Origin: Dasypus novemcinctus
Taxonomy: Eukaryota; Chordata; Mammalia; Cingulata; Dasypodidae
Direction of reading: 5' to 3'
Assembly: GCF_030445035.2 (NCBI RefSeq)
Contig: NC_080698.1
Coordinates: 7,550,038 to 7,614,037 of the forward strand
Length of the DNA: 64,000 bases
Position 1 is the stretch's first letter. Each line of letters opens with the position of its first letter. The notes beneath the pieces are model-generated. The model had not been told where the DNA came from and ran no database searches. It saw nothing but the letters and a program-made list of their open reading frames with translations. The position numbers were made by a program, and so were the translations under genes. Positions 1 through 11,365 of this stretch are shown piece by piece.

Positions 1-139
1 TACTGAGCACACAGGGAATCTTCATAAACAAGGCTACAAAGAAAGAACAATAAACTCCAAGAAATTAGTGTTGAAGGACTAGGGTCTTGGGTCACAAGAT
101 GATATTACAATCAGTTTTTTAACATGTTACAGACCCCAT

Positions 140-1158
140 TGTAGCAGTTTGATATTATTGATGATTTTCAAAAAGAAATATTGGGGGAAGCAGATGTGGC
201 TCAACTGATAGAGCATCCACTTACCATATAGGAGGTCCAGGTTCGATACCCAGGGCCTCCTGCCGTGTGTGGTGAGCTGGCCCACACACAGTGCTGCCAT
301 GTGCAAGAAGGACTGTGCCATGCAGGGGTGCCCCCCACATAGGGGAGCCCCACACACACAGAGAGTGCCCTCTAAGGAGAGCCACCCTGCACCAAAAAAG
401 CGCATCCCACCCAGGAGTGGCGCCACACACACGGAGAGCTGATGCAGCAAGATGATGCAACAAAAAGAGACACAGATTGAATCCTGGGGCCCCTGACCTG
501 AATGCAAGTAGACACAGAAGAACACATAGTGAATGGACACAGAGAGCAGACAATAAATAACAGAAATAAATAACATATATTTTTTAAAAAAGAGAAATAT
601 TGGATTATGTTTATAAACTGATCTTTTCCTCTGGGAATATTATATTATATTGGATTCATAGGTTTACTTGATTAAGTAATTATGTAAACCTCTTGTGTTA
701 GTAGGTCTTTGAGTCCCCAACCATTTGGTGGGTGGGGACTCACAGATAAAAGACATGGCAAAGGACAGAGTTGGGGGATTTCTAATGTCAGAGTTTTGAT
801 GTTGGAGTTTGATGCTGAAGCCTTAAGCTGGAGCCCTGGAAAGTAAGGTGACAAAAGAAAGAGAAGCAAGCCCCAGGAAGAGAGGAACACTGAGCCCAGA
901 AAAAGGCAAGCCCTGGGAAGAAAGGAACCTTGAACATGGAGAGCAGCAAGACCCTAGAAGGGAGGAACTCAGGAAGCTTGAATCCTCACAGATGTCGGCA
1001 GCCATCTTGCTCCAACTCATGCAAATTGACTTTGGTGAGGGAAGTAACTTATGCCTCATGGCCTGGTATCTGTAAGCTGCTACCCAAATAAATACCCTTT
1101 ATAAAAACCAACCAATTTCTGGTATTTTGTATCAGCACCCCTTCGACTGACTAATATA
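140..1158 (+). mobile_element. Solo LTR fossil, MaLR/ERVL type, with a SINE inside it
   Basis: It starts tgtagcagtttga and has an AATAAA near its 3' end. Identical 5-bp flanks cccat lie at 135-139 and 1159-1163. The LTR itself is about 600 bp once the SINE is removed. Related copies lie at 4638-6725 and 61042-61611. A 5-bp TSD and the overall layout suggest MaLR/ERVL; the assignment is inferred, not searched. Confidence 0.7.
185..592 (+). mobile_element. DAS-type tRNA-derived SINE
   Basis: A-box-like tggctcaactgatag and B-box-like ggttcgataccc are followed by the long tRNA-unrelated body and an A/T-rich tail. The TSD agaaatattgg is at 174-184 (approximately) and 593-603. It is inserted into the LTR fossil. 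Confidence 0.92.
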
Positions 1159-1290
1159 CCCATGTTTCTGAAACAAAAACAAAAACAAAACCCTGCTAAC
1201 TAACCCTTCTATGAAAAGGAAATCATGAGGGAATGTATGAATATTTAGAGCTGAATCGTAATGGAAGCACTACATTAGAAAGTGTATGGG

Positions 1291-1729
1291 GGGAGGCAGA
1301 CTTGGCCCAGTGGATAGGGCGTCTGTCTACCACATGGGAGGTCCGCGGTTCAAACCCCGGGCCTCCTTGACCCGTGTGGAGCTGGCCCATGCACAGTGCT
1401 GATGCGTGCAAGGAGTGCCCTGCCACACAGGGGTGTCCCCTGCGTAGGGGAGCCCCACGCACAAGGAGTGCGCCCCATAAGGAGAGCCACCCAGCACGAA
1501 AGAAAGTGCAGCCTGCCCAGGAATGGCACCACCCACACAGAGAGCTGATGCAACAATATGATGCAACAAAAAGAAACACAGATTCCCGTTCCACTGAAAA
1601 CAACAGAAGTGGACAAAGATGACGACTCAGCAAATAGACACAGAACAGACAATCGGGATGGGTGGGGGAAGGGGAGAGAAATAAATAAATAATAAATAAA
1701 TCTAAAAAAATTTTTAAAATTAAAAAAAC
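1291..1729 (+). mobile_element. DAS-type SINE, CpG-rich subfamily
   Basis: The head reads 'cttggcccagtggatagggcg' with B-box ggttcaaacccc, and the body and (aaat)n tail follow. Near-identical flanks aaagtgtatggg and aaagtatatggg mark the TSD. Several CpGs are retained. Confidence 0.92.
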
Positions 1730-1730
1730 A

Positions 1731-4024
1731 AAGTATATGGGAAGCAGCCATAGCAGTCCTAGAGATTAATTTGTAGCTTTAACTATATCAGGTAAAAAGA
1801 ATACTGACAATAAATAATCTAAGTATTCAACCTGAGAAGGGCACATACTCGATCAACAGAACATACGCAATGAAAGGATTTTGGAGAAGGGAGGAAATCA
1901 TGGGAAAATGGAGTCAGAATTCAATAAAATATAGAAAAGTTTATAGAGAGCATGAACACAATCAGTATTTCATTCCTTGGAAGTCTAATAGACGGCAATG
2001 TTCTAGCAAGATTGAATAAAAGAAAGAAAAATATAGAATAAAAAAGGGAGATTAATTTGGCAGAGATTTTTAAAAATTGTATAAGAACATTATAAAACCT
2101 GTCTTCCAACTTCTACTTCAAGCCAAGAAAGAGTAACAGACAGATTGATTCTCCTGCCTGAAGTAACCGAAAATGGGGCAGAAATATGAGACAATGGTAT
2201 TCAAGACACTAGACACCATTTCTGACTGATGGGAAACAATCAAGGTGAGGTCTATGATTGCCCCAGCTTATTGTCTTCAGAGAGTTTCCAGGACACCATG
2301 TAGAGAGAGATGACTCAGGCAGTCCAGCAGGTGAGCAGAGGAGATGAGAAGCCAGGGACACCGAGGCAGTTCAGCTGACAGAGTACTGGAGAAAAGGGAG
2401 CTGCACAGACTCAGAACGCCAAAGGTCTGAAGAGGGTCCCCCTTGAGTATTGAACTGAGTAGTGATCAGTGTGTGCGTGTGTGTGTAGAAACTACCTGAA
2501 GCTGAATAGATCACCCACTAAATGGTAAGGGGTAACCCAGGGCCAGGAATAGAGTCTGCTCCCATCACCCAGACTGGAAAAGCTCAAGATTCATGGAGCA
2601 TTGGTAGAATACTCAGGAAAATCTTGCCTCAGCAGTAGGCAACAATTTGTCCTAGGCTAAGAACTGCTCCAGTACTGCCTAACAAGTCTTAAAAGCAAGA
2701 TTTAAACAGATCAAACTGTTTCCAAATAACTTAACTGTGTCCCAGAACAACGCTCAAGAATATTTATGAGAATATGAAAATAGTCAATGCCTAACACAGT
2801 AAAATTCACAATGTTTGGCATCCAATTAAAGAATATCAGGCATACAAAGAAGCATAAAAATACAACCCAAAAATGAGGAGAATAATAAACCAATAAAAAT
2901 TGATCCAGAACGGACACAGATGTAAAATGCACAGACAAGGACATTAAAACAGTTACTATAACTGTAAACTATACACATACATATATGTTCAAAAAGTTAA
3001 GTAGAGACATTGATGACATAGACCCAAATCAAACTTCTAGAAATGAAAACTACAATATATGAGTTGAAAGACACAAAGGAGACAAAATAAAATCATTTAA
3101 AAAGTGAACCCAAAAGAAAAGTTATAAAGGGAAAGACAGGACAAATGCATAGAATACATAGCATGTTGATAGGTTTACATGCAAACTTATCAACAATTAC
3201 GTTAAATGTAAGCAGTCCAAATAGCACAATTAAAAGGCAGAGATTGCCAGATTGGAGGAAAAAAAGAAAGGCCAATTGCATACTGTTTACAAGAATCTCA
3301 CTGCAATTATAAAGACACTAATAGGTTAAATTCGAAAGAGTAGAAAAATATTTCACATGCTAACACTATTCAAAAGAAAGCTAGAGTGGCTATATTAATA
3401 TCAGAGAAGAATGTTAAAAGTGATAAAGAAGATCATTTCAAAAATGACAAAGGGGCCAATACATCAAGAGAATGTAACAATATTAAGTGTTAAACAGCTA
3501 TAAATCGAAGGAATAAATAATGTCAATTCTATAAATCTCATCTAGAAAATAGAGAAGGGAACACTACACGACTCATGTTATGGAGCCAGCATTACCCTAA
3601 CACCAAGGCCAGAGACATTACAAGAAGAATAAATTAAAGGCCAACTTGTCTCATAAACATAGACACAAAAATTCTTAAACCACTAGCAAATTCAATTGGA
3701 AATATGTATAAAGGATGGTAAACACCATGAACAAGTACAATTTATACCAAGAATGCAAAGCTGGGTTAATATTTGCAATCAATCATTGTAATTTACCATA
3801 TTAATGGATTAAATAAGAAAAATCATAGGATGAAACCAAGAGATTCAGGGTAAGTTTTTGACAAAATTCACCATCTCTTCATGATAAAAATTCTCACCAA
3901 ACTGGGCATTTTAATGTTTAAATTTACAGAATACTCAATGGTGTGAGATTGAATGGTTTACTCCCATAATCAGGAAAAAGAGAAGGATGTCCTTTCTCAT
4001 CACTCCTATTAAAAATATTATTGG
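1731..4024 (+). mobile_element. L1 (L1M-type) sense fragments: ORF2 piece, then 5' UTR to reverse transcriptase
   Basis: 1731-2100 resembles mid-ORF2 ('agagattaatttgtagcttt'). 2110-2990 resembles an old L1M 5' region. 3140-3420 matches the ORF2 endonuclease start, with a block like 'acgttaaatgtaagcag'. 3840-4016 matches the reverse-transcriptase region. No long open frame survives. It is continued by pieces at 6726-6827, 8024-8472 and 8936-9985. Confidence 0.75.
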
Positions 4025-4620
4025 CGCTCTTTTTTTTTTCAAGTGGCTGGGAAAATGGCGGACATTCAGACTGAGCATGCCTACCAAAAGCAGCCAACAA
4101 TCTTCCAAAACAAGAAGAGGGTCCTGCTTGGAGAAACTGGAAAGGAGAAACTCCCACATTATACAAGAATATTGGTCTGGGCTTCAAGACACCCAAGGAG
4201 ACCAGTAAGGGCACCTACACTGACAAGAAATGTCCCTTCATTGGTAGCATCTCCATCCAAGGGTGCGTCCTGTCTGGCATGGTCGACAAGGTGAAGATGT
4301 AGAGAATCATCGTCATCCTCAGGAACTACCTCCACAACATCTGCAAGCACAACTACTTTGAGAAGCGCCATAAGAACATGTCTGTGCACCTGTCCCCCTG
4401 CTTCAGGGACGTCCAGATGGGCGACATCGTCATGGTGGGTGGCGGCCCCTGAGCAAGACCATGCTCTTCAACAGGCTCAAGGCCAGCAAAGCTGCCAGCA
4501 CCAAGAAGCATTTCCAGAAGTTCTGAGACTGGACACCTGCCACCCCCCCACCTCACCGCCCCCCACCCCCCGCCCCGGCACAGTATAAATAAAAGTTATT
4601 TTCCCATCCACAAAAAAAAA
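4025..4620 (+). pseudogene. RPS11: RPS11 processed pseudogene
   Basis: An intronless copy of ribosomal protein S11 mRNA. The ATG at 4055 opens [21 protein letters not shown]; later parts read [19 protein letters not shown] and end at a TGA at 4524. AATAAA lies at 4588 and an A-tail at 4612-4620. The tract before the ATG is pyrimidine-rich, as expected of a ribosomal-protein 5' end. A one-base loss near 4160 shifts the frame and a TAG follows KVKM near 4300, so it cannot make S11. Flanking copies of attattgg (4017-4024 and 4621-4628) mark L1-mediated insertion into an older L1. Confidence 0.95.
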
Positions 4621-5175
4621 ATTATTGGAAACACCAGTGTTTTAGTCCACCAAAGGGGTACCAATGCAAAGTACCAGAAGTCTGTTGGCTTTTATACAAG
4701 GTACCTATCTGGGGTAAAAGCTTACAGTTCCAACGCTGTGAAAAGTCTAACTCAAGGTACCATAAGAGGTACTTTCTCACCAAAGTCAGCTGCTATGTGT
4801 TGAAAAGGTGGCGCGCTCTGCAGGGTTTCAGCCTTCGCCTCTGAGCATCTCTCTCAGGCTCCTTCTTCCTGATGTCAGCTTCAGGGTGGCACAGGGCTTG
4901 TCTCTCAGGGTTTCCTATATCAGTCTCAGCTCTCTTCCCAAGGTCAGCTGTCCATCTCTCCCTAGGGCTTTATCCATTTGAGCCTTCTCCTTTCTGTCAT
5001 ACGACAGGATCAAAAAATGACAAAGCTCTCTTCCTTTGTGTCTGTCTTAGAGTGTCCATTTATTCCAGACCTACCAGGGGGATGGGGATTCAGCCTGAGT
5101 CATGCTCACTGATGCATTGGAATCAAAAAAGCCCTCAAAGCAATCTTAGCAGGTAATCTGATCAAAGGCTCCTCA

Positions 5176-5575
5176 TTTGGCTCAACAGATAGGGCATCCA
5201 CCTACCACATGGGAGGTCCAAGGTTCAAACCCAGGGCCTCCTGACCCATGTGGTGAGCTGGCCCACACACAGTGCTGATGTGGACAAGGCGTGCTGTGCC
5301 ATGCAGGGCTGTCCCCCACGTAGGGAAGCCCCCGCGCAAGGAGTGAGCCCCATAAGGAGAGTTGCCCAGCACAAAAAAAGTGCAGCCTGCCCAGGAATGG
5401 CGTCGCATACACAGAGAGCTGATGCAGCAAGATGATGCAACAAAAACGAGACACAGATTCCAGGTGCTGCTGACAAGAATACAAGCGGATGCAGAAGAAC
5501 ACACAGGGAATGGACACAGAGAGCAGACAACTGGAGGGAGGGAGGGAGAAAAGAGAAAAAAAAAATCTTCAAAAA
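5176..5575 (+). mobile_element. DAS-type SINE, slightly 5'-truncated
   Basis: The head starts at tttggctcaacagatag, without the usual gggaagcaga. A perfect 12-bp TSD, aaaggctcctca, is at 5164-5175 and 5576-5587. It lies inside the LTR fossil. Confidence 0.94.
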
Positions 5576-6015
5576 AAAGGCTCCTCAAGTGAATGTGATA
5601 TTACCCAGAGGAATAGATTGGTTTACAAACATAATCTTTTCCTTTTTGGGATTCATAAATAATCTCAAACTGCTACACTCCACCCTCTGAATCCCCAAAA
5701 GACATTACAATATACCAAAAAACCTTAAATCATTTCAGTGGCAATGCTAGGTACAAAATCACATAAAAAAGGAGTTATTGGAATACAGTTTCTCTTGGGT
5801 CAGAAGCTCCCTCTGGCTGTAGAACTGTGACACTTACAAAACGAGTTATCTGCTTCCAATTTATAAATGAGGCAGACATAGGATAAACATTTGCATTACC
5901 ATAAGGAGAATTTGGAAGGGAAACACACATCACTGGTCCCCAACAGTTCCAAAGATCTGCAGGCACACTCTATTAGAGCTCAAAGTCTGAAAGTCATCCT
6001 TAAAATGATGGTTTT

Positions 6016-6405
6016 GGGGAGCAGATGTGGCTCAAGCAGTTGGGCGCCCACCTCCCACATGGAAGGCCCCAGGTACAGTTCCTGGTGCCACCTAAAGAAG
6101 ATGAGCAGAAGCAATGAGCAGACACAGTGAGCAGGCACAACAATCAGGGAGCAAACGTGGCTCAAGCAGTTGGGTGCCCACCTCCCACAAGGAAGGTCTG
6201 AGTTCGGTTTTCAGTGTCTCCTAAAGAGGATGAGCAGACATAGCAAGCAAACAAAGAGCACAAACAATAAGCAGACAGAAGAGGGAGTCATCTCAAGAGT
6301 GGGATACCAACTCAGGGGAGTGGATATGGCTCAGTGGTTGAGCACTGGCTTCCCACAAATGAGGTCCCGGGCTCAATCCCCAGCCCTGGTACTCCAAAAA
6401 CAGGA
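6016..6405 (+). mobile_element. Three tandem SINE heads
   Basis: Heads begin at about 6016, 6146 and 6316. The first two (caagcagttgggcgccc and caagcagttgggtgccc) belong to the short DAS variant. The third (ggctcagtggttgagcact, with B-box-like gggctcaatcccc) is a simpler monomer ending in an A-rich tail. Confidence 0.8.
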
Positions 6406-6827
6406 AGGTTTTTTCTTTTCCTCATGGCCTCATGGGGGCCCACACTTTCCACTGGTTTGCCCAATAATCATTTACCTAGTTTCACTCTCATCAAGCATCT
6501 GCGTGGTGACCAAATTCTGGGCAAAGGGGGTGGGGCCACAGCCTGAGTCATGCCCACTGATGTAGAACTTAAAAAGCCCACAAAGCAGACTTAACAGGTG
6601 ATCGAATCAAAGGCTCTTCAACTGAATGGAGTATGATCAAAGGGTATCACACCCAGAGGAAGAGATTAGTTTTCTAACATAATCTTTCTCTTTTGGGGAT
6701 TCAAAAATAATCTCAAACTGCCACAACTAGCTAATGAACTAAAGCAAGTAACAGAAATAAAAGGTACAGAGATTAGAAAGGAAGACATTAGAGTGTCTGT
6801 ATTTGCAAACAATTTGATTGATGATGT

Positions 6828-8023
6828 TCAATGTAAGAATATGGCTATGGTTTCCTCAACAGGAATGACCCCACATAAGATGTGTTTGTACACCAGACTG
6901 CCATAAAGAAGAATAACCCTAGCAAGTACCTGGGCAGTGTAGGAGATCGAGAGATTGTGGGGTTTGATGTTGTTGGAGGAAAGCAGGCAGAGGCAGCAAA
7001 TGTCACGGGCCCTGGTGGCGTTTCAGTGCAAGGTGGTAAACATGCAGCAGACATAACCATTATAGATGTAGGGGTCCTCCACACAATAACCAGAAAAATT
7101 ACCTAGAATAGTGAGAGTGGGGAAAAGAACAAGGGACCAGAGGATGCTCCCAAAGGCCAGGCTCAAAAACGCCACAGACCCTACCACAGGAGGTAAATCC
7201 CACCCACTGTATGTGGAAACCCTATTGGCGTGGACCACAGTATCCCACACCTCCTGTGCGAGAAGTGACGGAGGGCCCTGACAGCCCGGGTGCAGGAGAA
7301 CAAGGTAGGCCAGTGAGACAGAATACATATTCTGCAGAATATGTATTCGGCCCCACGATTCTGCTGGGGCCCTCCTCACCAAAGACAGTCTAGAGAGGAC
7401 GGCAGTGAAGATGATTAGGAAAATCATGGAGATGAGATGAGACCCAAGGTCCGCAACCACCTCAACGCTGGTACCACCCTAACTTCAATTACGAACGCAG
7501 ACGCCCAGAAAACCCTGAACCCCAAGATGGCAAAGAGACCAAAGCAGCCAATCCACCAACTGAGAATTCGTGCACTCCTGAGGCTGAGCAGGGCAGGGCC
7601 GAGTAAATGCCGGTTTACCATCTCTACCATTACGTGGTTTAGTCATCCAACAAGAAGAAATGAATGTGAAATTCCAGAAAAAGAAATGCACAAAAGATTG
7701 GATCTGAAGACCTTAAGTACTTGCTTTTTTGCCCATGGACCAGATAACTAGAACTATCTGAATTATCTATGCAGTGTATAGATATTTTTATAGATATTAA
7801 TATTTTTATCTATAGACATCTTTTTGGTAATGACAAATGTGTCTTTTAAAAAGCCTGATTTTTCCTAATATACCTTTAAAGGTTTTTTAATTATTTCATA
7901 TTTGATCAAGTTGAGATTTTTAAGAACCTCATTTTTATTTTGTAATAAAAGTTTACAATTTGATTTTTTAAAAAAACCTCAACAAACTGCAAGCACCTAT
8001 TAATAAAGGTCTTAAATTTTTTA
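6828..8023 (+). pseudogene. YBX1: YBX1 (Y-box binding protein 1) processed pseudogene, 5'-truncated
   Basis: Intronless, beginning inside the cold-shock domain: [16 protein letters not shown], then [10 protein letters not shown], and further on PPVRE, GAGEQGRPVRQN and a YBX1-like C-terminal stretch. The 3' UTR follows to the characteristic 'gtaataaaagtttacaa' and 'taataaaggtcttaaa' ends. Many substitutions and frame changes are present, including an odd palindromic 'gcagaatatgtattc' region near 7330. It sits in an L1 ORF2 relic. No clear TSD was found and the start lies in the coding region. Confidence 0.92.
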
Positions 8024-8472
8024 AAAAATTTAGAATAGTGCTAAAAGAACAAGTACTCCAGTGTAAATCTAACAAAATATGTGCAGGATCTGTATGTGGA
8101 AAACTATAAAACACAATGAAAGAAAAAAATAAATGGAAAAACATAACAAGTCATGATTGTAAGAAACAATATTGTTAAGATGCCATTTTTTCCCAATTTG
8201 GTTTATAGAATCAGTGCAATACTAGCCAAAATTTCAACAACCTTTTGTGATTCTAAAATTTACATGGAAAGGCAAAAGACTGGAATATATAAATCAATCC
8301 TGAAAAGGAATAAAGTTGGAAGAGTCATTTTACCCAATTTCAAACTTAGTATAAAGCTACAGGAACAAAAAATAAAGACAATGTGGTATTGGTAAGAGGA
8401 CAGACAAGTAGATCAATGGAATTTATTAGAAAGCCTGTAAATAGATGCTGAAAAATATAGCTAACTTAATTT

Positions 8473-8935
8473 TTTAAAAAGATTTATTTATTTATTTCCC
8501 CTTCCCATTCCCCTGCCTTGTCGTTTTTGCTGTCTGTGTTGTCTTCTCTGCTCATTTTCTCTCCTCTAGGATTCACTGGGATTCAATCCTGGGGACCTCT
8601 GATGTGGAAGGAGGTTCCCTGTCAACTGAGCCACCTCAGTTCCTGGTTTCTGCTGTGCTTCGCCTTGACTCTCCCCTTGTTTCTCTTTCAATGCATCATC
8701 ATCTTGCTGTGGGACTCACTTGTGCAGGCACTGGCTCACCACGTGGGCACTTGCACTCACACGCAGCACTCACACGGGTTTTGGCTCACTATTCAGGCAC
8801 TTGTGCGGGCACTGGCTCGCCACACGGGCATGCTTTCTCTTCTTATTTTTCACCAGGAGGACCCAGGGATCGAACCCGGGTCCTCACATATGGTAGGTGG
8901 AAGCTCTATCACTTGAGCCACATCAGCTTCCCATA
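8473..8935 (-). mobile_element. Dimeric SINE with internal variable repeat, copy 1
   Basis: It reads on the minus strand from a tRNA-like head at about 8935 (B-box complement gatcgaacccgg) through repeats of 'ctggctcacca' type to a second head-like module (ggattcaatcctgg) and an A-rich tail. The same layout occurs at 47267-47767 and 51705-52164. Confidence 0.85.
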
Positions 8936-10403
8936 GCTACCTTTATTTTATTTACAAAGTTCCATAGGCACTTCAATGGAAATGGTCTTTTTGACAAATG
9001 TTACTGAAATAATTGGACACCCATTTTTAAAAAGAACCATAACAATTGCCTCACATTTTACACAAAGATTAACTCAAAATCTTTGTAGACTTAAAAGTAA
9101 AACTTAAAACTATAAAACTTCTGGAGAACACAAGGGAGAATGCCTGTGTGATCTTTGATTTCGCAATAAGCTTTTAACTAAAACCCCAAAAGCAAGATCC
9201 ATGAAAGAAAAAATTGATAAATAAAACATAATCAAAATTTTAAATTTTTGTTCTAAAGAGACAATGTTAATTAAGAGAGTGAAAAGACAAGCCACAGTCT
9301 GTGAGAAAATATTTCAAAATTAATTATCTGATAAAGATTAATATCTAGAATATATAAAGTACTCTTGAAGCTCAAGAGTAAGAAAACAAACAATTCCATT
9401 TTTAAAAGGTAAAAAATATGACCAGACACTTCACTGGACATAAATGAATTTCAAGTAAGCATATGAGAGCATACTAAACATCACTAGTCATTAGGGAAAT
9501 TCAAATCAAACTCCAAAGAGATACCACTGTACACCTATAATGGATAAAATTCCTTAAAAAATATTGACCATATCAAATGCTGGTGAGGAAGCAAAGCAAC
9601 AGGAACTCTGATTCTTTGTTGCTAGAAGTGGTTTAGCAATTTCTTTTAAAGTTAAGTACAGATGAGCAATCACACTCAAGGTATTAACCAAGTGAATAAA
9701 AAAACTTCTATTCATGCAAAAATATGTACTCAAATGTCAAATCAATCTTATGGATAACTGCCAAATACCAGAAGCAACCAAGGTGTTTTTCAATCAGAGA
9801 ATAGATTCACTGTGGTACATCCAAACAATGGAATAGAATTTATTAAAAAAAACAAAAAGAGTATATTGATTTGTTCAATTACATGGATGATTTTATATCC
9901 ACTGCGCAGTGTGAAGAAAGCCTGACTTAGAAGGCAACATATTGTTTCATTCCATATATACACATTCTGGAAAAGCCAAAACTATAGGAATGGGAAGAAG
10001 CAATTTTGGAATGACAGAGGAAGGACCTCCAAAAACCTGCTCTTCCATAAAAGTAATGAGAGCACTGCAAAAACCGCCAAACGCAACTTTCTCAGAACAG
10101 TGGAAATTAATGAAACTTCCAAAATTCCAAGGAGCATTTAATCAAGAAATGTGGTTGAATATTGGTAAGAGCTATGATCTTGGTGGTGTTTAAACTTGCT
10201 CTAATCCCATCGCCTTCTCTGAGCTCCATGATAGCCTTGACAACCAAAAGCCTTGAAACTGCATTGCTGTGAACAACAGCAGCCTAGAAACCACGGAAGG
10301 GGAGCAGAGCAGATGTGGAGCTCCCGGAAAGCTTCATCACCAGAGAATTACCAGTATTTGACCAGTCTGGCGCTCATTAGAAGGGTCCATTATCAGAGCT
10401 TGT

Positions 10404-10410
<7 letters not shown>

Positions 10411-10437
<27 letters not shown>

Positions 10438-11365
10438 TTTTATTTTTTATTGACTTTGTAATAATATTACATTAAAAATATATATGTGAGGTCCCATTCA
10501 ACCCCCCCCCCATCCCCCCCTCCCCCCCCCCCAACAACACTCGTTCCCATCATCATGACACATCCATTGGATTTGGTAAGTACATCTTTGGGCACCTCTG
10601 CACCTCATATACATTGGTTCACATCATGGCCCATACTCTCCTCTATTCCATCATGTAGGCCCTGTGAGGATTTACAATGTCCGGTGATTACCTCTGAAGC
10701 ACCATCCAGGGCAGCTCCATGTCCCGAAGACGCCTCCACCTCTCATCTCTTCCTGCCTTTCCCCATACCCTTTGTCCATTATGTCCACTTTTCCCAATCC
10801 AATGCCACCTCTTCTATGTGGACACTGGATTGGTTGTGTCCATTGCACCTTTATGTCAAGAGGAGGCTCAGATTCCACCTGGATGCTGGATGCAATCCTC
10901 CCATTTTCAGTTGTAATCACTCTAGGCTCCATGGTGTGGTGGTTGTCCTTCTTCACCTCCATCTTAGCTGAGTGTGGTAAGTCCAATAAATCAGATTGTA
11001 GGTGCTGGAGTCTGTTGAGGCTCAGGATCTGGCTATCACATTGTCAGTCCAGAGATTCAAATCCCCTAAATATATCTTAAACCCCAACATTAACTGCACC
11101 TCCAGCACATTAGCATGGGAGTCTTATGAAGGGAGATCCCATCTGAGTCCAGATTCATCACACATAAACTCCATTTCCAAAGAGGGGCCATCTGCCCTGG
11201 TAGTTAACCCCATCGGCCATGACCATAACTCCCATGGGTCTCTTTAGCCCTCAAAGGAACCAATATCTGGGGGTTGTATCTGCTTTATCTGTCTCTCTGA
11301 CTCTGCTCAGTTGTGCATGAGGGCAAACCTTCTGCCAGCCTCCAGACTCTTTTTTAGAAACTCGT
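10411..11365 (-). mobile_element. Family X retroposon, copy a (5'-truncated)
   Basis: Poly(T) on the plus strand (10411-10440) gives the A-tail of a minus-strand element. A 16-bp TSD, agagcttgtctttttt, lies at 10395-10410 and 11366-11381. Its body is very close to copy b at 32470-33405. A C-run at 10501-10531 corresponds to the G-run before the tail of copy b. I do not recognise the family. Confidence 0.85.

Larger units (their letters stand above)
4638..6725 (-). mobile_element. MaLR/ERVL-type LTR element fossil with internal remnant and nested SINEs
   Basis: The left LTR (4638-5677, about 630 bp without its SINE) matches the copy at 61042-61611. A partial second LTR occupies about 6500-6725 and ends in the same 'caaactgccaca' form. 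Between them lies a short internal remnant. Near-matching flanks accag (4633-4637) and actag (6726-6730) frame the whole unit. It is broken and old, and was inserted into an L1. Confidence 0.62.
6726..9985 (+). mobile_element. L1 (L1M-type) sense ORF2 3' half and 3' end, interrupted
   Basis: 6726-6827 matches the ORF2 stretch 'tctgtatttgcaaacaattt'. 8024-8472 encodes relics like KIYMERQKTGIYKSILKRN. 8936-9985 matches the ORF2 C-terminus, with a 3'-UTR-like end near 9980. The breaks are the YBX1 pseudogene and the dimeric SINE at 8473-8935. Confidence 0.75.

Noticed and set aside
185-260. tRNA gene (A and B boxes present here and in about twenty other places)
   Set aside because: All are SINE heads: no intact cloverleaf acceptor stem, and each continues into the SINE body and A-tail with a TSD.
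7023-7460. 145-codon minus-strand frame with membrane-protein-like hydrophobic stretches
   Set aside because: It is the reverse complement of the YBX1 pseudogene; the Arg-rich coding sense gives a hydrophobic antisense.
10486-10971. 161-codon plus-strand frame and its counterpart at 32866-33282
   Set aside because: Antisense to family X; the opposite strand is open too, so composition explains it. Kept only as part of the family X note.
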